Below are positions 22,853 through 31,925 of a DNA stretch of 34,204 bases, piece by piece. Location of the stretch: the NCBI RefSeq assembly GCF_003721225.1, contig NZ_RIZI01000177.1, forward strand, positions 1-34,204, given 5' to 3'. The translations under genes and the position numbers were made by a program. Origin of the DNA: Acidithiobacillus sulfuriphilus (GTDB lineage Bacteria > Pseudomonadota > Gammaproteobacteria > Acidithiobacillales > Acidithiobacillaceae). How positions within the stretch are numbered: position 1 is the stretch's first letter; every line of letters begins with the position of its first letter. The notes under the pieces were generated by a model. That model was not told where the DNA came from and searched no databases. It was given only the letters and a program-made list of their open reading frames with translations.

Positions 22853-24192
22853 GCCATGTCCCGAAAATGCCCGCCCTGATTGTAGACGATGAACCGGCCA
22901 TCCTCGAATTGCTGGCCATCACCCTGGAGGAAATGGATCTCGCCGTGATGACGGCGGCTTCCTTGCGCGAGGCCCGTGCCGCCATTGCCCAGGCCGTGCC
23001 CCTATTTTGCCTGACGGATCTGCGCCTGCCCGATGGCTCGGGTATGGAACTGGTGCGGTTGCTCCATGATCGCCATCCCCAGTCCCCGGTAGCCGTCATC
23101 ACCGCCTATTCCAGTGCCGAGGGCGCCGTCGAGGCCATGCAGGCGGGGGCCTTTGACTACATGGCCAAGCCCATCGATCTTGCCCGTCTGCGGCGCATGG
23201 CGGAACAGGCCGTCGCCTTGGCCGGTCTGGCCGTTACGCCGGCCAGCGCGGCTACGCGCTTGGTGGGTAGCTCGCCGATCATGCAACGCCTGCGCGAAAA
23301 GATCCTACTGCTGGGACGCAGCAATGCGCCGGTACACATCGCGGGGGAATCGGGTACGGGCAAGGAACTGGTGGCGCGTGCCATCCATGAGGCGGGCCCG
23401 CGCAGCGACCAGCCCTTCATTGCCGTCAACTGCGGCGCCATTCCCGAGGGCCTGGTGGAGAGTGAATTCTTCGGTGCGGAAAAAGGGGCATTTTCCGGAG
23501 CGGTGCAGCGGCGGGAAGGGCTTTTTGCCGCCGCCAATGGCGGTACGCTCTTTCTCGACGAGGTGGGCGAGTTGCCCATGCCCATGCAGGTCAAGCTGTT
23601 GCGGGCCATTCAGGAGCGGGCCATCCGTCCCCTGGGCGCAGCCCGTGAGCTGGCCCTGGATATCCGCCTGATCTCCGCCACCCATCGCGACATTGGCCAG
23701 ATGGTGGCGGCAGGGCAATTTCGGGAAGATCTCTACTACCGCATCAATGTCGTGCCCCTGCAGATACCGCCCCTGCGGGAGCGGGTGGAAGACCTGCCGG
23801 AGTTGGGCGCCGCCCTGCTGGCGCGCATGGCCAGGGCCCAAGGCCGCCCCGCCGTTACGCTACGCGCCGATGCCCTTGCCTGGCTGCAACGCTATCCCTT
23901 CCCCGGCAATGTCCGTGAGTTGGAAAATCTCCTGGAGCGTGCCCTGGCCTTGCACGATGGGCCGAGTATCGGCGCTGCCGATTTGCAACCCAGCGGAACG
24001 GCGAGCGTGCTTCCCGCCAGCGCTGAAGGGGAGGACGCCGCCATGGACCTCGATGCCGCCGAGGCGCGCCTGCTCCGGGAGACGCTGGAGCGGGTAAAGA
24101 TGGACACCGTCGCTGCGGCGCACGCCTTGGGCATCAGTCTGCAGTCCCTGCACGCCCGCCTGCAGAAACTGCACCTGGAGGAGAGGCCGTGA
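22849..24192 (+). CDS. pilR: Sigma-54-dependent response regulator of pilin expression
   Basis: The 447-residue protein has a receiver domain (acidic pair in VDDEP, phospho-acceptor D57 in LTDLRLPDGSG, T85, K107), an AAA+ domain (Walker A GESGTGKE at 166-173; Walker B GGTLFLDEVG) and a C-terminal Fis-type helix-turn-helix (VAAAHALGISLQSLHARLQ). The sigma-54 contact loop reads GAFSGA (213-218) instead of GAFTGA. It activates pilA from a sigma-54 promoter in P. aeruginosa; pilA is not in this window, so the target is elsewhere. ATG 22849 overlaps the pilS stop (ATGA). Confidence 0.94.
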   Translation: MSHVPKMPALIVDDEPAILELLAITLEEMDLAVMTAASLREARAAIAQAVPLFCLTDLRLPDGSGMELVRLLHDRHPQSPVAVITAYSSAEGAVEAMQAGAFDYMAKPIDLARLRRMAEQAVALAGLAVTPASAATRLVGSSPIMQRLREKILLLGRSNAPVHIAGESGTGKELVARAIHEAGPRSDQPFIAVNCGAIPEGLVESEFFGAEKGAFSGAVQRREGLFAAANGGTLFLDEVGELPMPMQVKLLRAIQERAIRPLGAARELALDIRLISATHRDIGQMVAAGQFREDLYYRINVVPLQIPPLRERVEDLPELGAALLARMARAQGRPAVTLRADALAWLQRYPFPGNVRELENLLERALALHDGPSIGAADLQPSGTASVLPASAEGEDAAMDLDAAEARLLRETLERVKMDTVAAAHALGISLQSLHARLQKLHLEERP

Positions 24193-24992
24193 TGCCCATT
24201 CCCGTTCCGTTGTTCCTGACCATGCTCGGCATTCTGGGTATGCTGCTGGGCAGCTTCCTGAATGTGGTGGTGTACCGCCTGCCGCGGGGTGAGTCCATCG
24301 TCCATCCGCCCTCCCGCTGCCCGCAATGCGGCCATCGTCTGCGGCCCTGGGAGAACATTCCGGTCCTGAGCTGGCTGATCTTGCGCGGGCGTTGCCATGC
24401 CTGCGGGGTCCGCATCTCCTTCCGCTACCCGGCCCTCGAACTCTTGACGGCCGCCCTGACGGTGCTGGTGGCTTGGGAACTGGGCTGGGAGTTGCGGCTC
24501 ATTCCCGCCCTGCTCCTGACTTGGGCCCTGCTGGCCCTCACCGTCATCGATCTGGAAACGCAATTGCTGCCGGACCGCATCACCAAACCCGGGATTTTGG
24601 TGGGCCTTCTGCTCAATGGGACGGCCCTGGTCCATCCCGGTCTTGCCCTGGTCAGCCCCCAGGAGGCCGTGGCGGGGGTGGTGTTGGGCTATGGCAGCCT
24701 GTGGTTGCTGGCAGCGGGTTACCACCGCTGGAGCGGGCGCCACGGCATGGGTGGCGGCGATCTCAAGCTGCTGGCCATGATTGGCGCCTGGCTCGGCTGG
24801 CAGGCGGTATTCCTTACCCTCTTCATCGCCGCCCTCAGCGGCGGTGTGGTGGCCATGGCCTATGTGCTGGCGGGCAAGGGGCGCGACTATGCCATGCCCT
24901 TCGGTCCCTACCTCGCCCTGGGGGGCTGGCTGATGCTGCTCTGGCCGCAGCAGATCATTGCCGGTTATCTGCATTGGTTGGGGGCTGGCTAG
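24192..24992 (+). CDS. pilD: Prepilin peptidase / N-methyltransferase
   Basis: The 266-residue polytopic enzyme has the zinc-binding four Cys of the methylase half (C43-P-Q-C46, C68-H-A-C71). Two catalytic Asp of the aspartyl protease half are D120 in LTVIDLETQLLPD and D190 in the GMGGGD motif. About eight membrane helices are present. It cleaves the leader of type IV pilins and type II pseudopilins and methylates the new N-terminal Phe. GGAGGAGAGG precedes. ATG 24192 touches the pilR stop; GTG 24189 is an alternative. coaE follows with no gap, the classic pilD-coaE order. Confidence 0.96.
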   Translation: MPIPVPLFLTMLGILGMLLGSFLNVVVYRLPRGESIVHPPSRCPQCGHRLRPWENIPVLSWLILRGRCHACGVRISFRYPALELLTAALTVLVAWELGWELRLIPALLLTWALLALTVIDLETQLLPDRITKPGILVGLLLNGTALVHPGLALVSPQEAVAGVVLGYGSLWLLAAGYHRWSGRHGMGGGDLKLLAMIGAWLGWQAVFLTLFIAALSGGVVAMAYVLAGKGRDYAMPFGPYLALGGWLMLLWPQQIIAGYLHWLGAG

Positions 24993-25610
24993 ATGGCCTG
25001 GCGCATTGGCCTTACGGGCGGATTGGCCTGCGGCAAAAGCACCATTGCGGCATGGATGGCGGAAGCGGGCGCCCACATCATCGACGCCGACTTGCTCGCA
25101 CGGGAAATCGTTGGCCCCGGCACCCCCGCCCTGGCCGCCATTGCGGCCCATTTCGGCCCGCAGATGCTGAACCCCCAGGGCATTCTGGATCGGGCCGCCC
25201 TGCGCCAGCGCGTGTTCGCCGATACCCAGGCCCGGGCCTGGCTGGAAGCCCTGCTCCATCCCCCCATCCGCGCTGCCATGATCGCCCAAAGCGCGCGCAT
25301 TGCTGCCGCCCATCCGGACGCCATCATCGTTTGGGTTGTGCCCCTGCTGGTGGAAGGGGGCTATGGGGCATTGGTGGATCAGGTGGTGGTGGTGGACTGC
25401 CCGCCCGAGCAGCAGATTGCGCGGGTCAAGGCGCGCTCGGACTGGAGCGATGCGCAGATCCGCGCCGTCCTTGCCGCCCAGTGCGATCGCGCCACTCGTC
25501 TCGCCGCGGCCGATGTCGTCATCGACAACAGCGGCGCGCCAGCCGCGGCGCGCCGCCAGTTGCGGGAGTTTCTCGCGACGCCGCATCCGGATTCCGGCCC
25601 GAATCCCTAA
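24993..25610 (+). CDS. coaE: Dephospho-CoA kinase
   Basis: The protein is 205 residues. The P-loop is GLTGGLACGKST (residues 6-17), followed by IIDADLLAREIV with the catalytic Asp and the lid region (VVPLLVEGGYGALVDQVVVVDCP). It phosphorylates dephospho-CoA in the last step of CoA synthesis. The ATG follows the pilD TAG without a gap. The C-terminal PHPDSGPNP is probably disordered. Position between pilD and zapD is the standard order in gamma-proteobacteria. Confidence 0.95.
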   Translation: MAWRIGLTGGLACGKSTIAAWMAEAGAHIIDADLLAREIVGPGTPALAAIAAHFGPQMLNPQGILDRAALRQRVFADTQARAWLEALLHPPIRAAMIAQSARIAAAHPDAIIVWVVPLLVEGGYGALVDQVVVVDCPPEQQIARVKARSDWSDAQIRAVLAAQCDRATRLAAADVVIDNSGAPAAARRQLREFLATPHPDSGPNP

Positions 25611-25663
25611 ATTTGCGCCGCATCTTGCCTTATGGCACCCTAAAAAAATACGAGGCCCTGCCC

Positions 25664-26422
25664 ATGTCCCTTTACGAATATCCCCTCAATGAACGCACGC
25701 GACTTTTTCTGCGCTTGGAGGGGGTGTTTGCCCAGCTCCGCTCGCCTCTCGAAAGCGATGCGCCCGCCAGCCTGCGCGCGGCTCTCCGGGCGTGCAACGA
25801 AATCCTCGACTTTTGCAACCGTCCCGAACTGCGCCTCGATCTGATCCTGGAACTGGAGCGGCTCGCTCACACCTTTGCCCTCTGGGCGCAAAGCCCGGAG
25901 GTGGACGTCGACCAATTGCGCAGTTTGCAGTTTCGCGTTGACCAGCACTTGCAGGTCTTGCGCGAAAGGCGTGGGCCTTTTGGCGAGGCCCTGCGCCGTC
26001 AGGAGCTCATCCACCTGGCCCGGGGGCGGCTGGGTGTCCCGGGCGGACTGGCGAACTGTGATCTGCCCATCCTGGCCTTCTGGTGCCAGCGGGCGCCCGC
26101 GGAGATCGCCGCCTTGCTGGCATCCTGGGTGGAGAGCCTGGAGGGTCTGGAAAAGGGCGTGAGCCTGGTGCTGGACCTGATCCGCGAAACCTGTGGCTGG
26201 TCCGTGGTGGAGGCTACGGACGGACGTTACGGCGCCCCCCTCAATCCGCGCCAGCCCCCGGCCCTGGTCTGCATTCGCCTGCGTGACGGTCTTGGCTATT
26301 TCCCCAAATTCAGCGGCGGCGCCCATCGCTTCCATATCCACTTTCTGCAATGGTTGGACCAGGGAACGACGCGCTTGCTAGAATCCCCTGTGGAATTTCA
26401 CCTGGGTTTGAGCGCGCTCTAG
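25664..26422 (+). CDS. zapD: Cell division protein ZapD (Z-ring-associated)
   Basis: The protein is 252 residues from ATG 25664 (GAGG 8 nt upstream). It starts [16 protein letters not shown], the typical ZapD opening, and has a helical N-terminal domain ([23 protein letters not shown]) followed by a beta-rich C-terminal part. ZapD cross-links FtsZ filaments at the septum. The frame is open far upstream (to 24326), but that part is antiparallel or shifted reading of pilD and coaE. A YacG zinc protein, usual as third member after coaE-zapD, is not next; fbp starts 37 bp later. Confidence 0.9.
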   Translation: MSLYEYPLNERTRLFLRLEGVFAQLRSPLESDAPASLRAALRACNEILDFCNRPELRLDLILELERLAHTFALWAQSPEVDVDQLRSLQFRVDQHLQVLRERRGPFGEALRRQELIHLARGRLGVPGGLANCDLPILAFWCQRAPAEIAALLASWVESLEGLEKGVSLVLDLIRETCGWSVVEATDGRYGAPLNPRQPPALVCIRLRDGLGYFPKFSGGAHRFHIHFLQWLDQGTTRLLESPVEFHLGLSAL

Positions 26423-26459
26423 GGCGCCGCCCCGCATCATCACACCAAAGGACCGTGTC

Positions 26460-27464
26460 ATGCATATCGGAACCACCCTTAGCCAGTTCATCATCGAAGA
26501 AACGCGCCTCTACCCCGGCTCCACGGGTGATTTTGCCGGGTTGCTCAACGACCTGACCACCGCCTGCAAATTTATCGGCGCCCAGGTCTATCGCGGCGGC
26601 CTGGCGGGGGTGTTGGGCAGCGCGGGTACCGATAACGTGCAGGGCGAAACCCAGAAGAAGCTGGATCTCATCTCCAACGAAGCCATTCTCAAGTCCATGG
26701 ACTGGACGGGGCACCTGGCGGGCATGGTCTCCGAAGAGATGGACAACCCCTATCCCATCCCCCACAGCATTCCGCGGGGCAAGTACCTGCTGCTTTTCGA
26801 TCCCCTCGATGGCTCCAGCAATATCGACGTGGGCATCAGCGTGGGTACTATCTTCAGCATCCTCAAGGCACCCATTGCGGGTCGGGATGCCGAGCCCGCC
26901 GACTTCCTCCAGCCTGGCGTGGAACAGGTCTGCGCCGGTTACGCCCTCTACGGCTCCTGCAACATGCTCATATACAGCACCGGTTACGGCGTCAATGGCT
27001 TCACCCTGGAGCCCTCCATCGGGGAGTATATCCTCACCCACACCCAGATGCGCATCCCCGACGATACCAGTGAATACGCCATCAACATGAGTAATCAGCG
27101 GCACTGGCAGGAGCCGGTACAGCGGTATATCAACGAGCTCAACGCGGGCAAGGACGGCCCGCGCAAACGCGATTTCAACATGCGCTGGGTGGGCTCCATG
27201 GTGGCCGACGTGCATCGCATCCTCTGTCGCGGGGGTATTTTCCTCTATCCCTTCGATCTTCGGGATCCCCAAAAACCGGGTAAGCTGCGCCTGCTCTATG
27301 AGGCCAACCCCATGTCCTATCTCATCGAACAGGCTGGCGGCGCCGCCAGTACCGGCACCCGGCGCATCCTCGACATCGAGCCCACTTCCCTGCATCAACG
27401 CGTGCCGGTGATCCTGGGGGCCCGGAACGAGGTGGAGCGGGTGGTGGCCTACCACCGGGACTAG
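26460..27464 (+). CDS. fbp: Fructose-1,6-bisphosphatase, class I
   Basis: The protein is 334 residues. Family motifs are [15 protein letters not shown], the metal-binding EE in VSEEMDNP, the catalytic [11 protein letters not shown] block (about residues 113-123), and [11 protein letters not shown]. The C-terminal part holds [10 protein letters not shown] and [15 protein letters not shown]. It dephosphorylates fructose-1,6-bisphosphate in gluconeogenesis and, in autotrophs, in the Calvin cycle. No other Calvin-cycle gene is next to it, so it is probably expressed on its own. An intergenic region of 283 bp with two hairpins follows. Confidence 0.96.
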   Translation: MHIGTTLSQFIIEETRLYPGSTGDFAGLLNDLTTACKFIGAQVYRGGLAGVLGSAGTDNVQGETQKKLDLISNEAILKSMDWTGHLAGMVSEEMDNPYPIPHSIPRGKYLLLFDPLDGSSNIDVGISVGTIFSILKAPIAGRDAEPADFLQPGVEQVCAGYALYGSCNMLIYSTGYGVNGFTLEPSIGEYILTHTQMRIPDDTSEYAINMSNQRHWQEPVQRYINELNAGKDGPRKRDFNMRWVGSMVADVHRILCRGGIFLYPFDLRDPQKPGKLRLLYEANPMSYLIEQAGGAASTGTRRILDIEPTSLHQRVPVILGARNEVERVVAYHRD

Positions 27465-27507
27465 ATCGTTTTGCTCCGGCCTGTTCCTCGGGGCTGAAAG
27501 GGCAAAA

Positions 27508-27557
27508 AGGCGGCTCATGAGCGGCCTCATTGCTTGTCCGCTTTCTTTTGAAGAAAG
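27508..27557 (+). terminator. Two hairpins after fbp
   Basis: The first hairpin (27508-27527) pairs AGGC…GCCT and GCTC…GAGC with one G-G mismatch. The second is a perfect CTTTCTT-TTG-AAGAAAG (27541-27557). Neither is followed by a T run; together they probably mark the end of the fbp transcript. The remaining part of the 27465-27747 gap holds the sspB promoter and nothing else I can support. Confidence 0.4.
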
Positions 27558-27691
27558 CCGGAGATGGAATCGACCAGGAGGTCTGGGAAGCCATTTCATG
27601 AGCGTTGGGAAGGAGGCAGGGTTTTGTTGCTTTTTGCTACGGTCCTGGCGATTTTGCGCTCATGCACTCTTGGCGCAGCGTGGATATTGCC

Positions 27692-27719
27692 TTGAGCTTG
27701 GCTAAAAAGCGTCTATATA
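27692..27719 (+). promoter_or_regulatory. Promoter candidate for sspB
   Basis: TTGAGC (27692-27697) and TATATA (27714-27719) are separated by 16 bp, giving a reasonable sigma-70 promoter. The start site would be near 27727, so the leader before the GTG at 27748 is only about 20 nt. That leader contains GGGAG 10-15 nt before the GTG. Confidence 0.5.
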
Positions 27720-27747
27720 CTGCCTTTACAGGGAGATCTAAGCCCCT

Positions 27748-28188
27748 GTGAAGTCGATGGAGGAATCAGGATTGTTGCCGGAAAGTGCAAAGCCCTATTT
27801 GTTGAATGCCATTTATACCTGGTGTCTGGAACAGGGATATACGCCTTATGTCTTGGTGGTGGTGGATTATCCGGGGGTTGCGGTGCCGCCCGGTTATGAT
27901 CGGGACGGACGGATGATTCTGGATATCTCACCGCGGGCGAGCCATGGTCTGGTGATGGCCGATGGCTGGATTTCCTTCAGCGCCCGCTTTGGCGGCGTGG
28001 CCCGGCCGGTGGAGGTGCCCATGGGCGCGGTGGTGGCGATCTATGCGGCGGAAACTCAGGAGGGTATGGGCTTTGGCGAGCCGGTCTTGCCCTCCGAGCC
28101 GCCGCCACCCCCCACGCCGGGTCCATCCTCGACGGCCGATGGCGAAGCCCCCCGGGCCGCACGCCCGCAGTTGCGCGTGGTGAAATGA
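27748..28188 (+). CDS. sspB: ClpXP protease adaptor SspB
   Basis: The 146-residue protein has the SspB substrate-binding domain: KPYLLNAIYTWCLEQGYTP (about 15-33), VAVPPGYDRDGRMILDISPRA, and FSARFGGVARPVEVPMGAVVAIYA. A disordered Pro-rich linker follows. The last residues, RPQLRVVK, match the ClpX-binding XB tail of E. coli SspB almost exactly. It delivers ssrA-tagged proteins to ClpXP. The start is uncertain: GTG 27748 opens the frame, ATG 27757 follows, and TTG 27772 has the best ribosome site (GGAGGA about 8 nt upstream) and fits the family start. The usual sspA partner is absent. Its stop overlaps the transglycosylase start (ATGA). Confidence 0.92.
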   Translation: MKSMEESGLLPESAKPYLLNAIYTWCLEQGYTPYVLVVVDYPGVAVPPGYDRDGRMILDISPRASHGLVMADGWISFSARFGGVARPVEVPMGAVVAIYAAETQEGMGFGEPVLPSEPPPPPTPGPSSTADGEAPRAARPQLRVVK

Positions 28189-28829
28189 GGGCGCTGGCCC
28201 TGGGCCTGATCCTGACGGCACTGGCGGCTCCTGCGGCCCGGGCCGATATTTATGCCTATACGGATAGCAACGGCGTGATCCACATGACGAACATGCCGCA
28301 GGGGAATCCTCAATACCGGATGGTGATGCGCACCCCGCGGATGGCCGTGGCAGCAGCCCGGGCCAGCTTCAATCGCCAGGCACGGGAGCGTTATCAACCC
28401 TTGATCGAGAAGGCGGCGGTGCGCTTTGGCGTGAGTCAGGCCCTGATCAACGCCGTCATCAGCGCCGAATCGGGTTACAACGCCGGCGCCGTCTCCCCCA
28501 AGGGCGCCATGGGCCTGATGCAACTCATGCCGGGAACGGCGGATCGCTTCGGGGTGGGCAATGCCTTTAGCGCCCAGGAAAATATCGACGGGGGCACGGC
28601 CTATCTGGCGCATCTCCTGCGCACCTTTGGTGGTGATCTGCGGCTGGCCATCGCGGCTTACAACGCCGGCTCGCAAGCGGTGGTACAGTCGGGCTACCAC
28701 ATCCCACCCTATGCGGAAACCCAGAACTATGTCCCCCGCGTCCTGGGATTTTACCAGCGCTACCTGGCCGAAGGGGAGGGCGCGGCCGGCCAAGCGCGGA
28801 CCGGCCTGATTCAGGTCTCCAGCCCGTAA
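28185..28829 (+). CDS. Periplasmic lytic transglycosylase, DUF4124 + SLT domain
   Basis: The 214-residue protein has a Sec signal peptide (1-20, APAARA-D). A DUF4124 segment follows (DIYAYTDSNGVIHMTN), then a soluble lytic transglycosylase domain (about 70-195) with catalytic E95 in ISAESGYN, GAMGLMQLMPGTA, and IAAYNAGSQAV. It cleaves the MurNAc-GlcNAc bond of peptidoglycan, releasing anhydro-muropeptides that AnmK recycles. Small enzymes of this type often open space for pili or secretion machines, but it is not near the pil genes. It is translationally coupled to sspB. The 3' end overlaps fis by 19 bp. Confidence 0.9.
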   Translation: MRALALGLILTALAAPAARADIYAYTDSNGVIHMTNMPQGNPQYRMVMRTPRMAVAAARASFNRQARERYQPLIEKAAVRFGVSQALINAVISAESGYNAGAVSPKGAMGLMQLMPGTADRFGVGNAFSAQENIDGGTAYLAHLLRTFGGDLRLAIAAYNAGSQAVVQSGYHIPPYAETQNYVPRVLGFYQRYLAEGEGAAGQARTGLIQVSSP

Positions 28830-29065
28830 CTTTGCAGTTTCTTGCGCAGGGTATTGCGATTGATGCCCAGCCATTGCGCCGCAACGCCCCGCTGTCCCGC
28901 GCAGCGCTGCAACACCGTGTCCAGGAGGGCGCGCTCCACGGCGTCCATCACCAGGCGGTGCATGTTGCTCGGAGTTTCTCCCTGGAGATCGGTCAGGTAC
29001 TGCTGCACCACCAGTTCGACGCAATCGCTGAGGGGCATGGGTTCCGCATCCAATTTCGGGTCCAT
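28811..29065 (-). CDS. fis: DNA-binding protein Fis
   Basis: At 84 residues it is a little shorter than E. coli Fis (98). The body aligns well: PLSDCVELVVQQYLTDLQG, VERALLDTVLQRCAGQRGVA and the C-terminal helix-turn-helix AAQWLGINRNTLRKKLQSYGL. It is a nucleoid-shaping, growth-phase-dependent regulator. ATG 29065 lacks a good ribosome site; ATG 29038 is an alternative that would still leave the conserved part intact. Last gene of the aroQ-accB-accC-prmA-DUF3426-fis run. In enterics the upstream partner is dusB, which is not here. Confidence 0.9.
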   Translation of the reverse strand: MDPKLDAEPMPLSDCVELVVQQYLTDLQGETPSNMHRLVMDAVERALLDTVLQRCAGQRGVAAQWLGINRNTLRKKLQSYGLET

Positions 29066-29070
29066 GGTCT

Positions 29071-29706
29071 TTAGCGCTGACTGATGAGGGTGACCTGATA
29101 CCCCGGGGCGGTGATGAGTTGCGGACTGCTCAGCACGAAAGGCACAGGGGTATGGGGTATGAAGCCGTCTGCGGCGCGATAGGGTGGGGCGAGGTATTGC
29201 TGGGGCGTGAAACGCAGATGGGCGACGGGGGCGCCATGGATGTTATTGAGGGTCACGGAGATGACCGGATAGGCTTGCACGAAGTCGGCCGTATTGCGGA
29301 TAGTGCCGGTGATCCGCGCCAGATTGCCGTTGCCGGGGATGACCTGACTGTTGACGATGAGAATTTGCCTGTTGGGGCCGGGCCAGGGGATATCCACGCC
29401 CAGGCGCTGGGCGGTGTTGAGCATGGCCCGCCGCAGATCGGCATTGCCGGCCAGATAGCTGTACGCCTGGGTCCACCAGACGGCTTGCCCGATGAGGGCC
29501 AGAATCAACAGGAATATGATGAACAACAGGAAGCGATTGGCCCAGCGCCGGCCGGCGCCGGCCGGGCTTGACGTTGCGCCGCAGAGGGTGCCGCCGGCCG
29601 TAAATGTTTGGTCACAAACACTGCACTGTGCCTGGCAGGCGTGGGCGCGGAGTTCGGCGGCATCGACGCTAAAGGTGGAGTCGCAGCGTGGGCAGGTGAT
29701 TTCCAT
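29071..29706 (-). CDS. Zinc-ribbon membrane protein with DUF3426
   Basis: The protein is 211 residues from ATG 29706 (GGAG 7 nt upstream). The N-terminus is an MJ0042-type zinc ribbon (C5-P-R-C8 and C28-S-V-C31). A single membrane helix is at about 58-77 (FLLFIIFLLILALIGQAVW). The remaining DUF3426 domain has the family-typical pattern LIVNSQVIPGNGNLARITGTIRN-like beta strands, cut here into two halves. Function is unknown; proteins of this kind regularly sit between prmA and fis. A TTG 6 bp upstream overlaps the prmA stop. Confidence 0.85.
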   Translation of the reverse strand: MEITCPRCDSTFSVDAAELRAHACQAQCSVCDQTFTAGGTLCGATSSPAGAGRRWANRFLLFIIFLLILALIGQAVWWTQAYSYLAGNADLRRAMLNTAQRLGVDIPWPGPNRQILIVNSQVIPGNGNLARITGTIRNTADFVQAYPVISVTLNNIHGAPVAHLRFTPQQYLAPPYRAADGFIPHTPVPFVLSSPQLITAPGYQVTLISQR

Positions 29707-29708
29707 GG

Positions 29709-30581
29709 TCAAACTCCGGAGGTGCGGCGGCCGCTCAGGAGCGACCAGTCTTCTTGGCGCTCTACTGGATCCAGCGCGAAATAAGGGGCGTAAGCGTGAC
29801 GGACGGCCGCCTCCTGATGGTGGAGCAGGCCGGAGAGGGCGATACGGCCATGGGGCCGGACCTGTCGGGCGAGGAGCGGCGCCAGGGAGACCAGGGGCTC
29901 GGCGAGGATATTGGCTACCAGGAGATCGGCCTGGGGAGTGGGTGCGGCATGGGGCAGGGCCAATTGCAGACGTCCGGCGACGCCGTTACGCTGGGCATTT
30001 TCCGCTGCCACGCGCAGGGCGACGGGATCCGTATCCACTCCGAGGGCTTGCCCTGCGCCCAGCAGCAGGGCGGCAATGGCGAGGATGCCGGAGCCGCAGC
30101 CATAGTCGGTGAGCAGTTCGCCGCCATGGATATGGGCGTCGAGAAAGCGCAGGCACAGCGCCGTGGTGGGGTGGGCACCGGTGCCGAAGGCCTGGCCGGG
30201 GTCGAGGTGGAGGACGGCGGCGCCGAGGGGCGTGGCGGCCCAACCCGGCGCCACCCAAAGCCGGCCAAAGGCGCGCGCCGGGAAGGCCGCCTGGGTGCTG
30301 GCTACCCAGTCCTGTTCCGCCACCGGCTGCACGGTGGGCTGGTAGGGTTGCCAGCCTTCGTCCTCAATCAGCGCATGGAGAGAGGCTTCCCTGCCGGGGG
30401 CCTGGGCAAAGAGGGCCTGGCAGCGGCTGCTCTCCCAGAGTTGGCCGGCGGTAAAAACGGGGTCGTCGCCCATTTCCAGAAAGCTCACGGATTCCGCCCC
30501 GGCGGTCTGCAGGCGCGCTTCCACCGCCTCCCCCATGGCGGCGGGTACGGTCATCTCGATCTGCCACCAGGCGGGATTCAT
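29709..30581 (-). CDS. prmA: Ribosomal protein L11 methyltransferase
   Basis: The protein is 290 residues from ATG 30581, which overlaps the accC stop (ATGA). The small N-terminal L11-recognition domain ([20 protein letters not shown]) is followed by the methyltransferase domain. Its motifs are [30 protein letters not shown] (SAM motif I), [17 protein letters not shown] and [11 protein letters not shown]. It trimethylates amino groups of L11. prmA follows accC in many gamma-proteobacteria, so the context supports the call. Confidence 0.95.
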   Translation of the reverse strand: MNPAWWQIEMTVPAAMGEAVEARLQTAGAESVSFLEMGDDPVFTAGQLWESSRCQALFAQAPGREASLHALIEDEGWQPYQPTVQPVAEQDWVASTQAAFPARAFGRLWVAPGWAATPLGAAVLHLDPGQAFGTGAHPTTALCLRFLDAHIHGGELLTDYGCGSGILAIAALLLGAGQALGVDTDPVALRVAAENAQRNGVAGRLQLALPHAAPTPQADLLVANILAEPLVSLAPLLARQVRPHGRIALSGLLHHQEAAVRHAYAPYFALDPVERQEDWSLLSGRRTSGV

Positions 30582-31924
30582 GGTGCGAGCAGGGCCTCCA
30601 GATAGTGGATATGCACGCCGCCGGCGGCAAACTGGGCCTCTTCGAGGATGCGCCGGTGCAGGGCGAGATTGGTCTGAATGCCTTCGATGCTGGTTTCGCG
30701 CAGGGCGCTGCGCAGGCGGGCGATGGCCTCGTTGCGATCCGCGCCGTAGGCAATGAGCTTGCCGATCATGGAGTCGTAATAAGGAGGCACGCGGTAGCCC
30801 GCATAGATGTGGCTGTCGACGCGAATGCCGGGGCCGCCCGGCGGGTGCCAGGTGGTGATCTGTCCGGGCGAGGGCACGAAGCGCTCGGGGTCTTCGGCGT
30901 TGATGCGGCATTCCATGGCGTGTCCGCGCAGGATGATGTCCTCCTGGCGGTAGGCCAGAGGGAGGCCGGCGGCGATGCGGATCTGTTCCTTGACGATGTC
31001 CACGCCGGTGATGAGCTCGGTGACGGGATGCTCCACCTGGACGCGGGTGTTCATTTCGATGAAATAAAAGGTCCGGCTGTCGGGATCGTAGAGAAACTCG
31101 ATGGTGCCGGCGCCGCGGTAGCCCATGGCTTCACAGGCCTTGATCACGACGGCCCCGATCTCGGCCCGCTGCGCGGCGCTGATGCCCGGTGCCGGGGCCT
31201 CCTCGATGACCTTCTGGTGGCGGCGTTGCACGGAGCAGTCGCGCTCGCCCAGGTGGATGCAGTGGCCGTGGGCGTCGCAGAGCACCTGGAATTCGATATG
31301 CCGCGGCGTTTCGAGGAATTTTTCCATGTACAGGGTGGGGTTGCCGAAGGCCTTGCCGGCCTCGGCACGGGTGAGGCTGGCGGCGTTGATGAGGTGGGCC
31401 TCCGTATGCACCACGCGCATGCCGCGCCCGCCGCCGCCGCCGGAGGCCTTGAGGATGACCGGATAGCCGACCTCCCGCGCCAGGGCCTTCATGGCCTCGG
31501 GGTCGTCGGGCAAGGGGCCGTCGGAGCCCGGCACGCAGGGAACGCCCGCCTTTTTCATGGTGATCTTGGCGGCGATCTTGTCGCCCATGAGGCGAATGGT
31601 CTCGGGACGCGGGCCGATGAAGGCAAAACCGCTTTTTTCCACCCGCTCGGCAAAATCGGCATTTTCCGAGAGGAAACCGTAGCCGGGGTGGATGGCCTGG
31701 GCGTCGGTGACCTCGGCGGCGGCGATGACGGCGGGGATGTTGAGGTAGCTCTTGTCGCTCGGGGCCGGGCCGATGCAGACGGATTCGTCGGCGAGCTTGA
31801 CGTGAATGAGGTCGCGGTCGGGTTCGGAATGGACGGCGACGGTGCGGATGCCCAGTTCGCGGCAGGCCCGCTGCACGCGCAGGGCGATTTCTCCGCGGTT
31901 GGCGATGAGGATCTTTTCAAACAT
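30578..31924 (-). CDS. accC: Acetyl-CoA carboxylase, biotin carboxylase subunit
   Basis: The 448-residue length is normal. The N-terminal biotin carboxylase domain opens [14 protein letters not shown]. The ATP-grasp domain holds the glycine-rich [44 protein letters not shown] and the catalytic [16 protein letters not shown]. The C-terminal domain contains [11 protein letters not shown]. It carboxylates biotin on AccB with ATP and bicarbonate, the first half of malonyl-CoA synthesis. The start is 1 bp after the accB stop. Confidence 0.97.
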   Translation of the reverse strand: MFEKILIANRGEIALRVQRACRELGIRTVAVHSEPDRDLIHVKLADESVCIGPAPSDKSYLNIPAVIAAAEVTDAQAIHPGYGFLSENADFAERVEKSGFAFIGPRPETIRLMGDKIAAKITMKKAGVPCVPGSDGPLPDDPEAMKALAREVGYPVILKASGGGGGRGMRVVHTEAHLINAASLTRAEAGKAFGNPTLYMEKFLETPRHIEFQVLCDAHGHCIHLGERDCSVQRRHQKVIEEAPAPGISAAQRAEIGAVVIKACEAMGYRGAGTIEFLYDPDSRTFYFIEMNTRVQVEHPVTELITGVDIVKEQIRIAAGLPLAYRQEDIILRGHAMECRINAEDPERFVPSPGQITTWHPPGGPGIRVDSHIYAGYRVPPYYDSMIGKLIAYGADRNEAIARLRSALRETSIEGIQTNLALHRRILEEAQFAAGGVHIHYLEALLAP

Positions 31925-31925
31925 C

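Noticed and set aside
23892..25586. 564-codon open frame on the minus strand across pilR, pilD and coaE
   Set aside because: Spans three well-supported plus-strand genes; sequence is Gln/Gly-rich without motifs.
24326..25663. 446-codon upstream extension of the zapD frame
   Set aside because: It lies wholly within pilD and coaE in another frame; ZapD has its natural start at 25664.
27517..27705. 62-codon frame in the fbp-sspB gap
   Set aside because: It contains both hairpins and most of the promoter region, and no ribosome site or homology is visible.
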